A stretch of DNA of 64,000 bases from Urechis unicinctus (GCA_034190875.2 CM067354.1:46334245-46398244); one strand, 5' to 3'. Shown: positions 37,346 through 49,971, counted from the stretch's first letter. The notes: a model not told the origin generated them from the sequence alone. Made by a program: numbers and translations.

Positions 37346-37867
37346 AAATCGCAATAAGTTCGAGATTTTGGGGCCATTCGAAATACTTAGGGTCCAGATG
37401 TTGGATCATACTATAGAATATCTTCTTTGATAGCTGCGTCATGGGTAAATATATAAAAAATCAATGTCGGCTAACTTGCCATCGGAACAACGTCAGATAC
37501 GAGGATGTTTATGGATAGATATAGGCCATCATCATACATGCAGCTACAGATGGAAATGCTTATTCCTGGCATGTGGTTAATGACATCACCCAGAAAGCTT
37601 GGCGTCCTGCAGTCCAATCATCATGTCGGCTCTGAAGCTCATGATTACATACGCAGGGTGTTCTCGACATTACCCGGACGCAGGTATCCCAAACGTGTCA
37701 GAACTGGCCGTCCTCCTCGGGGTCGTCATTGATCCTCACTAGGCTTTTTTTGGCATTCGAATATATTTCATAAGGGAACCGTGTACAGACGCTAACACCA
37801 GAAATATGACAAATTTAATTTTAAAAGTCAGAAAAATAGTGGTTAATAATGCGAATTGGAAAACGCA
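37346..37867. other. unassigned; contains one basic open frame
   Basis: Holds an ATG-started frame of 75 codons (37505-37732, plus) with an Arg/Pro-rich end (YPKRVRTGRPPRGRH) that is GC-richer than its surroundings. I recognise no family and there is no supporting splice or promoter signal, so it is described but not called as a gene. Confidence 0.3.
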
Positions 37868-38945
37868 GCCTGGTCTATCATAATTTGATCGTTCATTTTG
37901 TATTTCATCCAAAATACATACATATCCATTGACAAGTCGCTCCGGTCAGATATGTCTATCGCTTAACCAGACTTCCAGCATATACATAACTACATGGGGA
38001 GCAGTAAAGCATTTCAAATAGGTATTAAAGTTCCGCAAAATGAATACATCCATACCAGATGCCAAAACCATACTTGGTTATCTATGTTCCGTAGATGCTA
38101 CCTGGCATCCTCATGTATAAGTTTTAGGATCCCTTTAAATGATACGCACTTAATATAATGAAGTGATGACTCCAGACATAGTGTTAATAACTTGAACTTT
38201 ATTAGTAAACTTGATATTTAAATTTGGGATAGAACGTTGTCTAAAGATCGGAGGAAAAGCTCGGAGGCAAGGATAAAACTGCTTTTAATATATCAAAGTG
38301 CTTCCCTCAACGACCAAAGCGCGCTAATACAATTCTCATGGGACGTGCAGGAGCCAGGTTAGTGAGGGTTGGTGCAGGATAGCCATATGACTCTAGAATA
38401 TGTGGTATGTATTAGGAAAAGAGAGAAGTGGCAGGTGACACGTAGGTCACTCGTGGATCTGTGCTGCTGGGGTTTATAATTAATATCAGCTGTAGTGGGT
38501 TAATCCATCAACTGATGCCTGAGAGGGTACGTTATGAAGATGGGTAGGCCTCTTGCCAATTTGGCACTTAGCACAACGGATATTTCATGGCAGGTTGTGC
38601 TGACGATAAAGTATAGTCCAACTTTGACAAGCTTGTACTTACTTTATCTGTCCTTTATCAAGACCATAAATGGTGAGATGCTTTGATAAGACGTGTTGAA
38701 CACCCTTCATCTGGTAGAAATGTCATCCATGAAAATGACCAATATATATTTCTCTGTATTGATAATTACTCAATGTGCTCAAGCATAACGTTGTCTAGCA
38801 ATTATGACATCCACTTCAAAATCTAAAGGCATTCATACGAGAGATGGGAAAATATATTTTATAACCTGTTATTATCTAAGGTCATATCGTTGAAGAACCT
38901 TTGTTTTTGCTGCGTACCGAAACATAACACAGGTAAACCTACCCC
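37868..38945 (+). repeat. diverged repeat family L, copy 1
   Basis: Two blocks match 43686-45592 in the same order and orientation. The first, 37868-38140, shares CAGCCTGG, TTGTATTTCATC, AACCAGACTTCCAGCA and ATAAAGCATTT-type words. The second, 38580-38945, shares GTTGTGCTGAC, AAAATGACCA, TTTCTCTGTATTGATAATTA, CAATGTGCTCAA, ATGACATCCACTT, GGGAAAATATA and GGTCATATCG. The spacing differs, with about 0.4 kb between the blocks here and about 1.3 kb in the partner. No coding signal. Confidence 0.8.
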
Positions 38946-39334
38946 GGCGTTGCTTGATGATCCATCGTTATTATACTGGTTCATTAGCATGCTTTACTGC
39001 ATGCTATCAGCGTAATCAGCTATCTCGCAATCTATATTATGATTGATGCATCACAATTGACCACCAACAGTTGATGCCATCAAGGAAACTTGGATGCCAA
39101 TGCAAAATTCAATAACGTCGGATGGCTAGTTCAATATATTGGATCCTAAGCCACATTTGTCAGTAGTGTCGCATCCAAATGCCTCACTTATCCATGCAAC
39201 ATCACCGATGGGTACAAAGCACACTTTCTAATTTTGATGCTATTCTGTATATCTTTACATGTACCCGTTATCTTACCACTATATAGTCCGACCGTTCCAT
39301 TAAGCTTAGTCACAAGATGGCATATTGAGCAAGA
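38946..39334 (+). repeat. block paired with 40485-40640
   Basis: The words GATGCATCACA, CAA(C/T)AG/GAGTTGATGC and CAAAATTCAATA occur in the same order here (39045-39115) and at 40507-40590. Each copy is followed by a copy of family R, so the true repeat may be longer than R alone. Non-coding. Confidence 0.6.
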
Positions 39335-39690
39335 TTGAGTGCTTGTGTGAAAACAGAATGCTTCATTTTCGTACCATCGCGATCCTTATTCCTTATCGTC
39401 AAGCACGCCCATCACTTGGCTTTTCCGAACCTTCCCTCTGCGCTTTGTTTCAGCGTAGAAGGCGCAATATTGATTGAATGAAGGTGCTATTACATATTGC
39501 GTGAATTCTCAATCGACCGACAGCTGACACTACGGTAGCTTTATTGTTGTTTCAACGTCCAAAAGTGGCAATTATAGCAAATCGCTAAAACCATTAGATG
39601 CATTTGTTGGGCACCATGTCCTTGATGTAATGGAGTAGTGAAGGCGCCAATCAGAGCACAGAAAGATACACATGAAAGTGTGATTTTAGT
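39335..39690 (+). repeat. dispersed repeat family R, copy 2
   Basis: Matches 41225-41545 and 46480-46745. Words in order are GTGCTTGTGTGA, AGAATGCTTCATTT, CGTACCAT, GCGATCCT, CTTATCGTCAAG, GCG(T/C)TTCAG, ATTGATTGAATG, CTCAATCGACCGACA, TTATTGTT and GGCAATTATAGCAAAT. It ends shortly after CCTTGATGTAATGG. Non-coding. Confidence 0.8.
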
Positions 39691-40480
39691 TATCCACCGA
39701 ATAACTTCCTTCCATCATTTCGTCCAAGCAGAATTTTAACATAACATAGCGGTAAAAACAAGGCTGCAGTTATCAATTTGATTATTTTACCTATTTGATA
39801 CAGGAAACAGCTGACGATTAAAGGTGACCATAATTAATAAACATGCCTAGTTAGTCTTGCACCGGCTCTGAAATCATAACTGTTGAATGACTTGTTTAAA
39901 ATTGACACTTGCACGAATGGAATATCCAAGTAAATAAACGTTCCACCCTAGCTCATCGGAGGGTGTTGAACCAAGATGTGGATAAATGTGGGCAATGTTC
40001 AATAACAGTTATGACAGTATCGGATAACCAGTCTTAATCATATCAAATGAGTGATTCACGGTCATGGCTATTGTCACGGAAACAATACGTTACATATGAC
40101 TGATACTGGTCGTAAGGTATACAGTAGAGGTAGTTTTCAACACTCAGTCAGGGTCTCAATGTTGCCGCATTTTGGAGAAATTGATTAGTGATGTCGCATA
40201 ATACATATATACGACAACGGCCCGACACTAGATTACTACAATAAAGGATGACGAACATTGATAAATATCAGCAGATATCTATAGAACCACCAAATTAATG
40301 CACTGAAAGCAACCTGTATGTTCAATACCTATCAATATTAATGTCTGGCAAAAATTACCCTGCTGCATCATGTCCCTATTGTAAAAGAGTGAACCGATAT
40401 GCGAACACCACAACCAGATCTCTATTGGGGTAGATAATGAATATTTCGAATGTTTGCTCATGGTATTCAACACTGTAGTC
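39691..40480. other. no recognisable feature
   Basis: AT-rich sequence between two copies of a repeat. I found no frame or motif to support. Confidence 0.5.
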
Positions 40481-40705
40481 ATAACATATCTATCTCTATG
40501 GCGATCAATGCATCACATCTCACAATCAACGAGTTGATGCTATCAAAGGTTACTAGGATAGGAACGCATAATGACAAAATTCAATATACTAGATCAGATC
40601 GCAGTGCCAATGACCTTGACCTGCACAAAACAAGCCAATATATCATACAGAGTTTGTATACATGACTCAATTATTGATGTACGAATAATAAATGATAATG
40701 TAAAA

Positions 40706-40856
40706 GCTCGCCTGTCTGTCTGCCTGTCTGTCTGTCTGACTTCTCTCTATCTCTCGCTTTTTGTCTCCCTCTCTCCCTCTCGCTCTCTCCCTCTTTCTCT
40801 GTCTCCCTCTCTCCCCCTCTCACTCTTTCTTTCTCTTTCTCACACTCTCTCTCTTA
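40706..40856 (+). repeat. polypyrimidine (TCTG)n/(TCTC)n tract
   Basis: About 150 bases of nearly pure C and T on the plus strand, starting with TCTGTCTGCCTGTCTGTC and moving into TCTCCCTCTCTC units. It can form triplex-type or slipped structures. The serine/leucine frame across it is low complexity. Confidence 0.95.
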
Positions 40857-41224
40857 ATGATTCCGCATATTTATTGGTCATAGCAGTCAAGTATGCACAT
40901 ACTCACATATATAACTATTCAAACAATAACGTTAATACATTGTAATTAACGGTCACAATTAAGCTCATGAAAATGAACATCAGCATGTAGATGGTATTTA
41001 ACTCCATTAAATGCATTAGGCTGGTCATCCAGTATGGAACAATTAATAATACTTACAACTAAAATGGATTTAAATACCTACAGTATTGCAGTGGCGTCGC
41101 AAGCGTTAGTTCACTCAAATGATATGGCTAGTCTGCCTCTCTACTCGTTATCTCAGCCGTGTATAATTTCACGTTTTGACTGCATGCTAAATTCAGCTTT
41201 GTCAGAAGATGGCGCCTTGCTAAA

Positions 41225-42240
41225 GGTTTTGGTGCTTGTGTGAGAATAGAATGCTTCATTTCCGTACCATTGCGATCCTCATCCCTTATCGTCAAGAACT
41301 CCTATCCCTTCGCTAACTGACCGTTGTTCCTGCAGTGCGTTTCAGTGAAGAAGGCTTTTCTAATTCAAAGCAGGTACTATTACGTAATACGTGAGCTTTC
41401 AATCAACGCACAGTTGGACCCACAGTGGTATTACTGTTTTTGGGACCAGCCCAACGCCCCACATGGGTAATTATAGCAAATAGCTAATTCCCGGGGAGGC
41501 ATTAGTTGGACAAGGTGTCTATGATGCAATGGTGTCGCGAGGGTGAGATAAGTCATTGGTGTGATGGCTTTCGGGACCTATTGGCTTGGCCTGAAGGTTT
41601 AGTTGTTCTTTCTTGACGCTCAATCATTCATTGTGGCTTTATAACAGTGAACGGAATTTACCGCTTGCTCCGGAAAGTAACATAAAACCTCTATGAATCG
41701 ATCTGCAGTCGAATAGTCATCACTTCTTGTTTCTTAAACACAGCACATGCATTATTAGTAGGTTTAAAATGTTTTGCTTAGGTTGAGCTGAATGAAATCA
41801 GCCATCCAGTTTGGTATAATAACCTGTTAAGATGGATTTTTAAGCAACATGCTGATTTTAAGATAGAAATCAGTCACGCTTTCCTAATTTTGTTTGGCGA
41901 GGTAAAGAAGCAGCTGCTTAACATATTAGTTGTTATATCTATGTTTGTATGTATTCGCGGAAAGGCAATGTGGCCACGGGGTAAAAGTTATAAAAGCTGT
42001 GGGTCTACGAAAGCCTTTAAAGGGGCACCTGGAGACCAGTTGGCTTCACAATAGCCAACTATTATTCGTACAGAGGCTAACCAATTATGTGAGCACTCTT
42101 GGCACTATAACGGTGTTCGTAAGAAGAGGCAAAGTGAATAATTTGAGCACTTGCTCCAAATCGCTGAAACAAATTTCTACTACAATAACGAACATTTGCA
42201 ATAGTACATAGTACTCTTTGATGTAGAACTAAAGGATGAC
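41225..42240 (+). repeat. dispersed repeat family R, copy 3 (longest)
   Basis: Most complete member in the window. It aligns with copy 2 at its left end and with copy 1 at its right end, so the family is at least 1 kb. Landmarks are GGTGCTTGTGTGA, CGTACCATTGCGATCCT, GTAATTATAGCAAATAGCTA, GGCATTAGTTGG, GTGTCGCGAGGGT, ATCGATCTGCAGT, ATTAGTAGGTTT, GGCCACGGGGTAAA and CGAAAGCCTTTAAAGG. No frame in it carries a domain that I recognise. Confidence 0.8.
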
Positions 42241-42639
42241 AAAACATATTTCTTATTAAATACGTGTTATTGTTCCGTCATCTTTTGTGCCCCTCTTTGT
42301 CCCACAAAAACAAGGCAACTCATGAATAATCGAATTTTGTGTGTGCCTTGTATCTTCATTGGCACAGTATGTAGTGATGAACCTTGGATAAAAAGGATTG
42401 TGTTCCGAATTTATTCAGCTCTCAATAAAAAACGACAGACCTTCATAACATTGAAAATTAACTTACCACAACCACGGATGAAATGTAGCCATAATTGGCC
42501 AGTCATCCAGAATTAGTACGTACCGGATTGAAGCAAGACGACCAGTGGTTAAATTTAATCGTTTTTGTTAGCGATTATAGTACATTTGCTTCATGAATAA
42601 TCCCACTCTTTTATATAAAATATATGATTGCCAGTATTG
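42241..42639. other. no recognisable feature
   Basis: AT-rich sequence. A short plus frame at 42322-42516 has no recognisable motif. Confidence 0.5.
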
Positions 42640-43040
42640 TAAGCTTCTGCGGGGGGATGTCGGAAACCAGGTCCATAATAGCGACAGTGGCAGCGTACCG
42701 GCAATGTCGGCAGAGAGCGCCAGGTAAGACAACCGTCCAGTTGATGACCCCTGGCTAGGAAGCAGGTTCTAGCGAAATATCATGATGTATTTCAAAGTAT
42801 CGGCTGCTTTTAAGGTAAGTATCTTGTAAAGGTAGCCATAGACTCGTTTGTTTCCCCCGACATCCCGCACGCAGAGGTCCTGTCGCGTTGCGGAAGCCTT
42901 TAAGGGATGTGCTCATCAGCTTTGGTGATGCTGGCATCCTCAGCAATATAGGGCAGCCAACTGAGTGGGTCAACTCGTCTGTGTGTGTAACCAAAATTCA
43001 ATTGACCCCAGGGACCCCAAAGACCTAAAGAAAGCAATCA
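42640..43040. other. GC-rich island of unknown identity
   Basis: About 400 bases stand out by base composition from AT-rich neighbours, beginning near GCGGGGGGATGTCGG and ending near CCCCAGGGACCCCAAAGACC. On the minus strand 42994-42755 is an open frame with a region reading KGFRNATGPLRAGCRGKQTS. I do not recognise it. It could be a SINE-like or LTR-derived insertion or a decayed exon. There is no second copy in the window to define its ends. Confidence 0.4.
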
Positions 43041-43685
43041 GGCGACCTCACCTCACCACCTCATGAAAGTAAATATTCACAGAAATATCCAGACAAAAAA
43101 CTCGACGGGTTATTTGTTTTGCTGGATTTCAAGCGTGACAATCTGACGAAATATTTTCGTGAATAACATATTTACATTAACCTCTGTCCCGATTCCTCCA
43201 AAGCAGACCGATAAGACCTTGCTTAAAAATGGAAAAGCAGCTTTCGTTAATAGTACAGAGACATCTGTTCCAACACTTTACATGAGTATTGGCAGTATGC
43301 GTCCAATATATAGGCCAATTATATCACGCCTACCTATGCATCTATTCATATATTGTACAGACGATAAATCCATTACATTATTGCATAAGTATTGTTTAAT
43401 CGCAGATGGCAATGCATTGAGAAATTTTCCAATAACCAAGTCGTTTAAAACATGACTACTCCTAAATTAATATTTAACGATTAGGGCCTAGCACAATTAA
43501 AAGCTGTCTGATAAGCTGTAGCATGAAATTGTAATTATAAAGTACTTTGCACATGTTTATTTCTCTTGAAGTCGTGACAAACGCAGCAACCGCATCATTC
43601 TAGTTTGTATGGTGATAACTTGGATTGCTTGGTCGTTAATATTACGTATCGGACAACGCAGAAAACTACATGGTTGTTGTTTTGC
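43041..43685. other. no recognisable feature
   Basis: Contains a 98-codon plus-strand frame (43159-43455) with no ATG context, domain or compositional support. Otherwise AT-rich. Confidence 0.45.
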
Positions 43686-45592
43686 AAGCTGAACACAGCC
43701 TGGCTTATCACGATTCGATGCTTCGTCTTGTATTTCATCAAATAACTATCGTCGTTCCAGGTCAGTAATGCCTTTCACTAAACCAGACTTCCAGCAAATA
43801 CACGTGTACACTGGGAACAATAAAGCATTTTAAATGGGTGCTCGAAAGCGACCCGTGCGGCTATATGAATACTTCCAAATCTAAACCAGATGCTACAAAC
43901 TTATGTATTTATCCGTTCTCCATAGGGGCTACTAGGCATCATGATGTCTAGGTTTTATCCCTCCCGTGCATACATTAACTTTCGTAAGGACGTTATACTT
44001 TATATGCCTAAGCTTTACAATGTGTTAAAGTGATCCTATATAATTTGGTTCAATTCCAACTTGGATTGCTCTTTTGCCAAGCTCTCCTGCCAAGCTCTCC
44101 TTTAGCTATAGACGAAGCAAAATAATAATGGGCAGATGACGTGTAAGGTTGAGATGACGTAGTAAAATCTGATGCTAGTGATGAAAGGGACAAATGCAAG
44201 GATCACTGGATGATCTAAAAGTAAAATCAACTGATGCTTTACTCGCTAGTACACTACTGTAATACACGAAAGGTACTTGTGTGTATAATGTTATCAAGGA
44301 ATTTTCAGTGGATGATCTAAAGTGGAATTGGAATATATATTCAACTTATTCGGTATATAGTATTCATTTCTCGCCATCTCGCGCGTCAGTTACACTACTG
44401 TGTTGCCACTTCTTGTAAAGCTGATCAAAATTAAGGTGTTTAGGAACTCTACAGTGAATAATGAATATGTATACGGCTATATAGGCTCTGTGTTACTGAT
44501 TCCTCTTATTGGTCTCAACGGGTGAAGATATAGAATATATATGACAAACCTAAACGTCTGAGTAACTAGTTGGCTAGTTTACAGTATCAGAAGCATATTA
44601 TAAGCATTTGTGAAGACCAATATTCTCAAAGTTGCTATGTTGTCACCATCATTTAGAATTTAAAATTGCGTTGGTATTAATTATCGTTTTATCGTTTTAA
44701 AATAATGTCGGTATCAATGCGTATATGAAAGTGAGGATCAGTTTATTATACCGAATCACTGAATGAATGACGAATAACAAGAAATGACGCAGCCCAACAG
44801 GAGCGTGGGACGTGTAGCCCCCTATGGCAAATACACATAAACACATATTACACATTTCCGTTGAAAAGAGGTATTTTGACGTCAGGAATAATTCTTAAAC
44901 TCTACAATATGCCTAGGACAGCATATTGTCTTTTCTCTTCTCTCCTGCGTGACTTGCGTCCCAGAAGGCCGATTATGGCATGCAGCGAGACTAGATTATA
45001 TTGGAAGTAAAAACAACAAATGTCACATTTCCAAATTCATCGATAATACAACATATTTAAGTCAAACTACGCAAATATTGACCATGATAATCAAGGCTGT
45101 GAAAGGGTGGCGTTAACAGGTTGGTATTATTTCTCATCTTTTGGTAAACAGCTTAATCACCAATTGCTCTTTGTTGATGTATCGTGTGTGTTGGTACCTC
45201 GTATTATTGCCCAATATTTGCCCGTTCTTCAAACACATTTGTGTATTCTACATGCGCAATGGTTATTCCATATAAAGTTGTGCTGACTATATGAATGGGC
45301 CAAAAATGACTTGTGTTGACTTTGACAAGCACGTGTTCACGTCATCTGCCATTCATCAAGTCACTTAAAAGGTGATATATATTAGAAATATCATTCGTGA
45401 AAATGACCACATTAGCTTTCTCTGTATTGATAATTAATCAATGTGCTCAAACATAACGCCGTCTAACAATAATGACATCCACTTTAAAATCTAGAAGCAC
45501 AAAATATGAGAGACGGGAAAATATAATTGGAAACCAGCTATTCATCGAGGTCATATCGACGAAGACCTTTGTTTTTTTTGTATATTGGTTGA
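43686..45592 (+). repeat. diverged repeat family L, copy 2
   Basis: Partner of 37868-38945. The first block is 43686-43970 and the second 45265-45592. Between them lies about 1.3 kb without a clear partner, including the local repeat CAAGCTCTCCTGCCAAGCTC at about 44078. Non-coding. Confidence 0.75.
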
Positions 45593-45629
45593 CAGTTGGG
45601 AGGAATTGAACTATAGATTCGGCGCATAG

Positions 45630-45989
45630 AAAGAATGTTTGAAGTTACCGGAAGAATATCTTAAAAATGTATATGATGACCATTTGGTGAATTTGGTGAA
45701 TATTGGGATGAAGAAAAATTGCAATGGTTGTCAAGTAGACCATCCGAGTAAAGTACACTACGATTTGTGTTTGATGAAGGAGAGGGCTGAACAGGTGAAA
45801 ATGTATTTCCCTGAGGCGTTGCCGCGCGTGAATGACTGGGAAGTAATGGACATGTGGACCACGTGTTTGTGATTGCTTGCGCCACCCCTAACTTGGATGG
45901 AAATCTTCCAATTCTATTGCCTCGTGAATAGACAATGTTGGTTGACATCAGTAAAGGATGAGATTGAAATTCGTGTGTTTCGCCAATAA
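45630..45989 (+). pseudogene. remnant of a protein with a Cys2-His2-Cys type motif
   Basis: The open frame from 45630 (after an in-frame TAG) to TGA at 45870 encodes about 80 residues. Numbered from the Leu codon at 45639, it shows EEYLKNVYDDHLVNL, then Cys28, Cys31, His35, His40 and Cys44 within NCNGCQVDHPSKVHYDLCLM, then an alpha-helical tail ending VNDWEVMDMWTTCL. The spacing C-x2-C-x3-H-x4-H-x3-C looks metal-binding. The frame continues past the stop with plausible protein to TAA at 45987, so this is probably a decayed gene. From memory, similar GC-x-x-DHPSQ-x-x-H-x-C-L stretches occur in uncharacterised, often repeat-associated proteins of marine invertebrates; I cannot verify this. It has no in-frame ATG near its start and no second copy here. 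Confidence 0.55.
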
Positions 45990-46474
45990 GCGCCGATTCA
46001 ATACATTAGGTATATATCTGAAAATAACATTGGCTCATACTTGATGGAGATAAATGGCAATGTGACCGTGGTGTCACATCAACGGGGTGAATATCTGGTT
46101 GCCCACAGAGCGGAATCTCCGATTAACACCATGCCCTAATTTCTGTTCTATTCTCTCAACACTTTCTAATAACTGTCTCTGCTAAGGATATTATGGTTTT
46201 GTTCAACGTTGCTTGATATTTTGTCTATGTGACCAAATCAATGGTATGTTTTGCTACAGAAACTGACAATTACGTCACCACGCCATTGTTTTCTTAACAA
46301 CACAGGTTTTCGTTTGTCAATTTGTTCCATGGTGACTGGAGCTACCCTCCTGATAGGATGACCAATTGGCATCTCTTTAGCTAAGGCGTATAGATACGAG
46401 ACATTAGCATCATAGGCGACTACACCACCACATAGCTTGACCTGGTCCTGAAATTTGAACTTGTCGCATTTGAG
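45990..46474. other. no recognisable feature
   Basis: AT-rich sequence between the Cys/His fragment and a family R repeat. I see nothing to support. Confidence 0.5.
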
Positions 46475-46790
46475 TGACTGCGCGCTTCATTACGCTTTGT
46501 CAGGAGGTGCCATATTGCAGTGCTTGCTCTTTTTTCTGCACTGCGTTTCAGTAGAGAGGGCGCAAAATTGATTCAATGCAGGTACCATGTCATAAAACTG
46601 AACTCTCAATCGTCGCACATATGACACGACACTGGCTTTATTGTTATTTCTGGGAGCAGCCCAACGTCCCGCAGAGTTAATTATAGCCAATTGCTAACAC
46701 TTCAAGAGGCTTTAGTTGGGCGAGCGGCCGTTGATGTAATTGTGTCACGAGGATGAGATAAGTCGTGACCTAATTTCATTGCGTCAAGGT
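46475..46790 (+). repeat. dispersed repeat family R, copy 4
   Basis: Words in common with copies 2 and 3 are GTTTCAGT, GCAGGTACCAT-type sequence, CTCTCAATCG, TTTATTGTTATTTCTGG, CAGCCCAACG and TTAATTATAGCC, followed by GGCTTTAGTTGGGCGAG, GATGTAATTGTGTCACGAGG and GATAAGTC as in copy 1. The most diverged of the four. Confidence 0.75.
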
Positions 46791-48496
46791 TCAGTTGGCG
46801 CACACTCATTCATTGTTTGTGTTATTACAAGTGAATGGAATCGACCCCTTGGGACTGAAAGCGACATTGGCCCACAATCACTAGGTGGTAGTTACAAATC
46901 AATCCTCTCAGCGAAAAATCGCTGGTGCAAATTAGTTGACCTACAGTGGTCTTAAGTACATTGAAGTAAAGTATTGCTACATTCTCAATGCGCATGCATA
47001 ACCGAATGCTGAACACGATTCGGCACTGGATTTGAATAGCATTCGTTACTTTGAAGTTGTTATTACAAACTAAACGTTTTTGCAATAGTGAATGCACGTC
47101 TGCGTGTAAAATAAACCCACCTCGCAGTGTATATGTTCAGGCACATATACTAACAATCGAAGGTATTTGTCATTAACTAAAGTAGACTAATGTACAACGG
47201 CTACAAAGCAGTGTCTGGTAAAATGCCGATAGCATGCAGTTCTCATAAAAAAAAGCAGAGTAGAAGAATTTGGCGAATTCTAGAAAGCTAACCGCTGGAA
47301 ATCTACTATCATAACCAGTAGTGAGATGTAATGTGTTTTTGATTGAATAGCAGGGTCGCTGAAGCATACACCTTGATTCAACATCTGGTTGTTGCAAGGG
47401 CAGTATCCGGCCTTAAGTGGGTGTGATTTTGGCGAGAAACAGGAGTGATTTATCTTTAGGTATTACAATAACACAACGCTAATATAAATGTACAATAAAT
47501 ATCATGGTTGAGAATAACAAATTTCAAAAGTTGAGTAAGCAATGCTCAATGCCAAAGTACACTGCCAAGTTGATGCCTTGACTATGCCAGTTGTATCCGA
47601 GCGGCTATTTGTGGAACTGCATAACCATTGCTAATGCTGTCAGAAAAATGCGTATATATATTTTCGAGATGGTTTATATAACTTACTTGTTGAAAGTAGA
47701 GTAACAGTGTCATATGGTGCCAAAACAAACGATAAATTCATCACGTTTATTCTCGTGTCATGTCGTGCTGATGTGACATGAACTGAACACATCCCAGTTT
47801 TAGTTTATTGCCATCGACATACCGACCTCCACTGCTACTGATTGGCCTATTGGGTGATGGTACAATGATATAATTTTCATGTAGCCAGCCAGGTCTTTTA
47901 TCAACCTCTCCAATATCATATTCTAAAATAAATCTTGGTTAATTGAACCCCACCTCTTGAGCACTTTGGTTGATCAGATGTGCATTTTTAGAAATAGGAT
48001 ATTTTGGAAATTTGGCGATGACAGCAGTGTTTATAAGGCAGGGTGTTGTTTCGTTAGCATTTAGCTAAAACATTCGACATAAAAGAGCATCGTCAGAAAT
48101 CTTGATTTAGCGCATAACGCTCTATAATTCTTTACGCTTTTTATGTACAGCGTGGAATGTTATGAATCAGTGGAGTAATTTATATTATAAACATGGTTCG
48201 TTATTATTGTGTTAATGAAGAAGCTGCTATTCATTATTGCTCCAGGTGAAAAAGGAACCTATTTTGCCTAGACAGCTAATAGACAATGTACATCGCTTGC
48301 GTATGTTATATATAGCAATCAGTTGCTGATAGGGTCATTGCAACACACGATTACGAAACGGCAATCATCACAGCTTAGAAAATAAGCATGATTTCCTCCA
48401 TGTTTATAAAGCCGACATATTGTGCAATTCTACAAATAATCACGTCCATCAGTATGCTCGTCACGAAGCACAGTAGAAAATTACCACGATATTAAC
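46791..48496. other. no recognisable feature
   Basis: About 1.7 kb of AT-rich sequence without repeat partners in the window and without credible reading frames. Confidence 0.5.
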
Positions 48497-48649
48497 TTCC
48501 AGTGCTTTGCCTCCCTCTTCAACCCAGAATGTCCTGTCACTGTCCATCTGTCTGATTACGTTACCGTCTGAGCAAAGATAGATGCCGAAAGGCTCATATG
48601 CAATGTCATTGTGGGTTGCATCCAACCAAATCACCATCCAGCATCTTCC
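48497..48649 (-). other. possible isolated exon, unknown protein
   Basis: On the minus strand a pyrimidine-rich acceptor (CTCTTTACAG) precedes 51 codons that read GRCWMVIWLDATHNDIAYEP, then FGIYLCSDGNVIRQ, then MDSDRTFWVEEGGKALE, followed by GTTAAT as a weak donor. The 153-bp length keeps phase 0 on both sides, and the base composition is clearly GC-richer than the surroundings. The peptide has the balanced composition of real protein, rich in Trp and Asp. I recognise no family. With no neighbouring exon identified it could be a true exon of a long-intron gene, a decayed one, or chance. Confidence 0.35.
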
Positions 48650-49971
48650 CTGTAAAGAGTATCTATATCCACTCTTTGACTTCGAATACACCACTCAATG
48701 CAACGAGAGCAGATGTTAATCTGCATTAAGCATTCTTGTGATTTTTTGTTCTCTGTGCACGAAACGTACCCTTAAAGCGCTCTGTGTGTTGAGCTTAACA
48801 GCAACTGAATGGGGCTTAGTGTGTACCTATCGCCACGTACATACTATGCCACGAGGATCCGCACATTGATGCGCAATTAATCTTGCCGATTCAGACATGG
48901 TTGGATATTTTTGAGCAAACTTTGGCAGCACCCTGCACAATATGCGCCTGACCGAAAACTATCCGTAATCAGACTTGCTGTTTAAAGCTTATGCGTTATG
49001 CATTTCATTAAAAATTATTTTTGTGTGCGATGTTGGGTTCTTTAACGCGTGTATAGTTGTTCGCGGGATATGCTATGCTGTGAGTGAGAGCAGCTGTTAG
49101 ATCACGGACACCTCCACTGATGGTTATCAAAAATCAAAAGACTCAGCTTGTTTGGGATACGCTTAGGGGGTGAATTTTTACCCCTAGCGCATAAATATGC
49201 CAAATTGATACCAATGAACACCCAAGGCTCCATTTTACGGACATCATTAAAGTCAATGGCAGCGAATGTATATCCAGGGTAGTTTGGAAAATAATGATGT
49301 TGGTCTACAGATTAAAAACATATTTTGAACACAGTGCAAACTTGCTCACTGTCCTAGGAATTACTTTTACAGAAAACACTATAGTGCATAACAAATACTC
49401 TGTAAAGTAGGATATTTTTGGGCCAGTAATTGTTATCCCCTTCAGCTTTTGATCAAGTCCATCGACAGATAAGCATTAAATCGCTGCTGAAAACTAAAAG
49501 CATGTGAAATGACCCACTAGGGAACCATTTTATGCGTCGGTTGTCTTAGAGCACGAATATACAATGTTTGTCAGTGGTTTGTCGGTGTTTTGCAAAGAAT
49601 GATACAATGTTTTATTTGTTAAAAAATGAAAAGGCTATACGTGTTGGTAAATAAAGCATCATGACCGTCCATCGCAACAAGCTGTCCGTCTAGTACAGAA
49701 AATATGAAAATGCCACGCATTACATCGTTCATTATGCTGTAGGTAATAGTTGTTGGTTATATATGGGCCTGCGAAGGATTTTGCGCCAAGAATGGACCAA
49801 ATGATTCCAGGTATATCAAAGTGACATAACCATAACCGCATCTTTTAAACGTTACTATATTGCGTAATTGAATCGTTAGTAACGTGGATATTGCTCGTTT
49901 TTTCTACATCTATGGATAGATATTAGCATGGAGTCTCAATAAACAAATGCTAAAGTGGGTTTGGTAACCAG
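48650..49971. other. no recognisable feature
   Basis: AT-rich sequence between two exon candidates on opposite strands. I found no repeat or gene. Confidence 0.5.

Noticed and set aside
37505..37732. 75-codon frame with Arg/Pro-rich end as a gene
   Set aside because: No recognised family and no second line of evidence. Noted in the feature list as unassigned only.
40571..40945. 124-codon frame
   Set aside because: Half of it is a polypyrimidine tract translated as Ser/Leu repeats.
49130..49160. AATCAAAAGACTC shared with 19808 as a repeat
   Set aside because: Only about 13 bases match and the flanks do not align.
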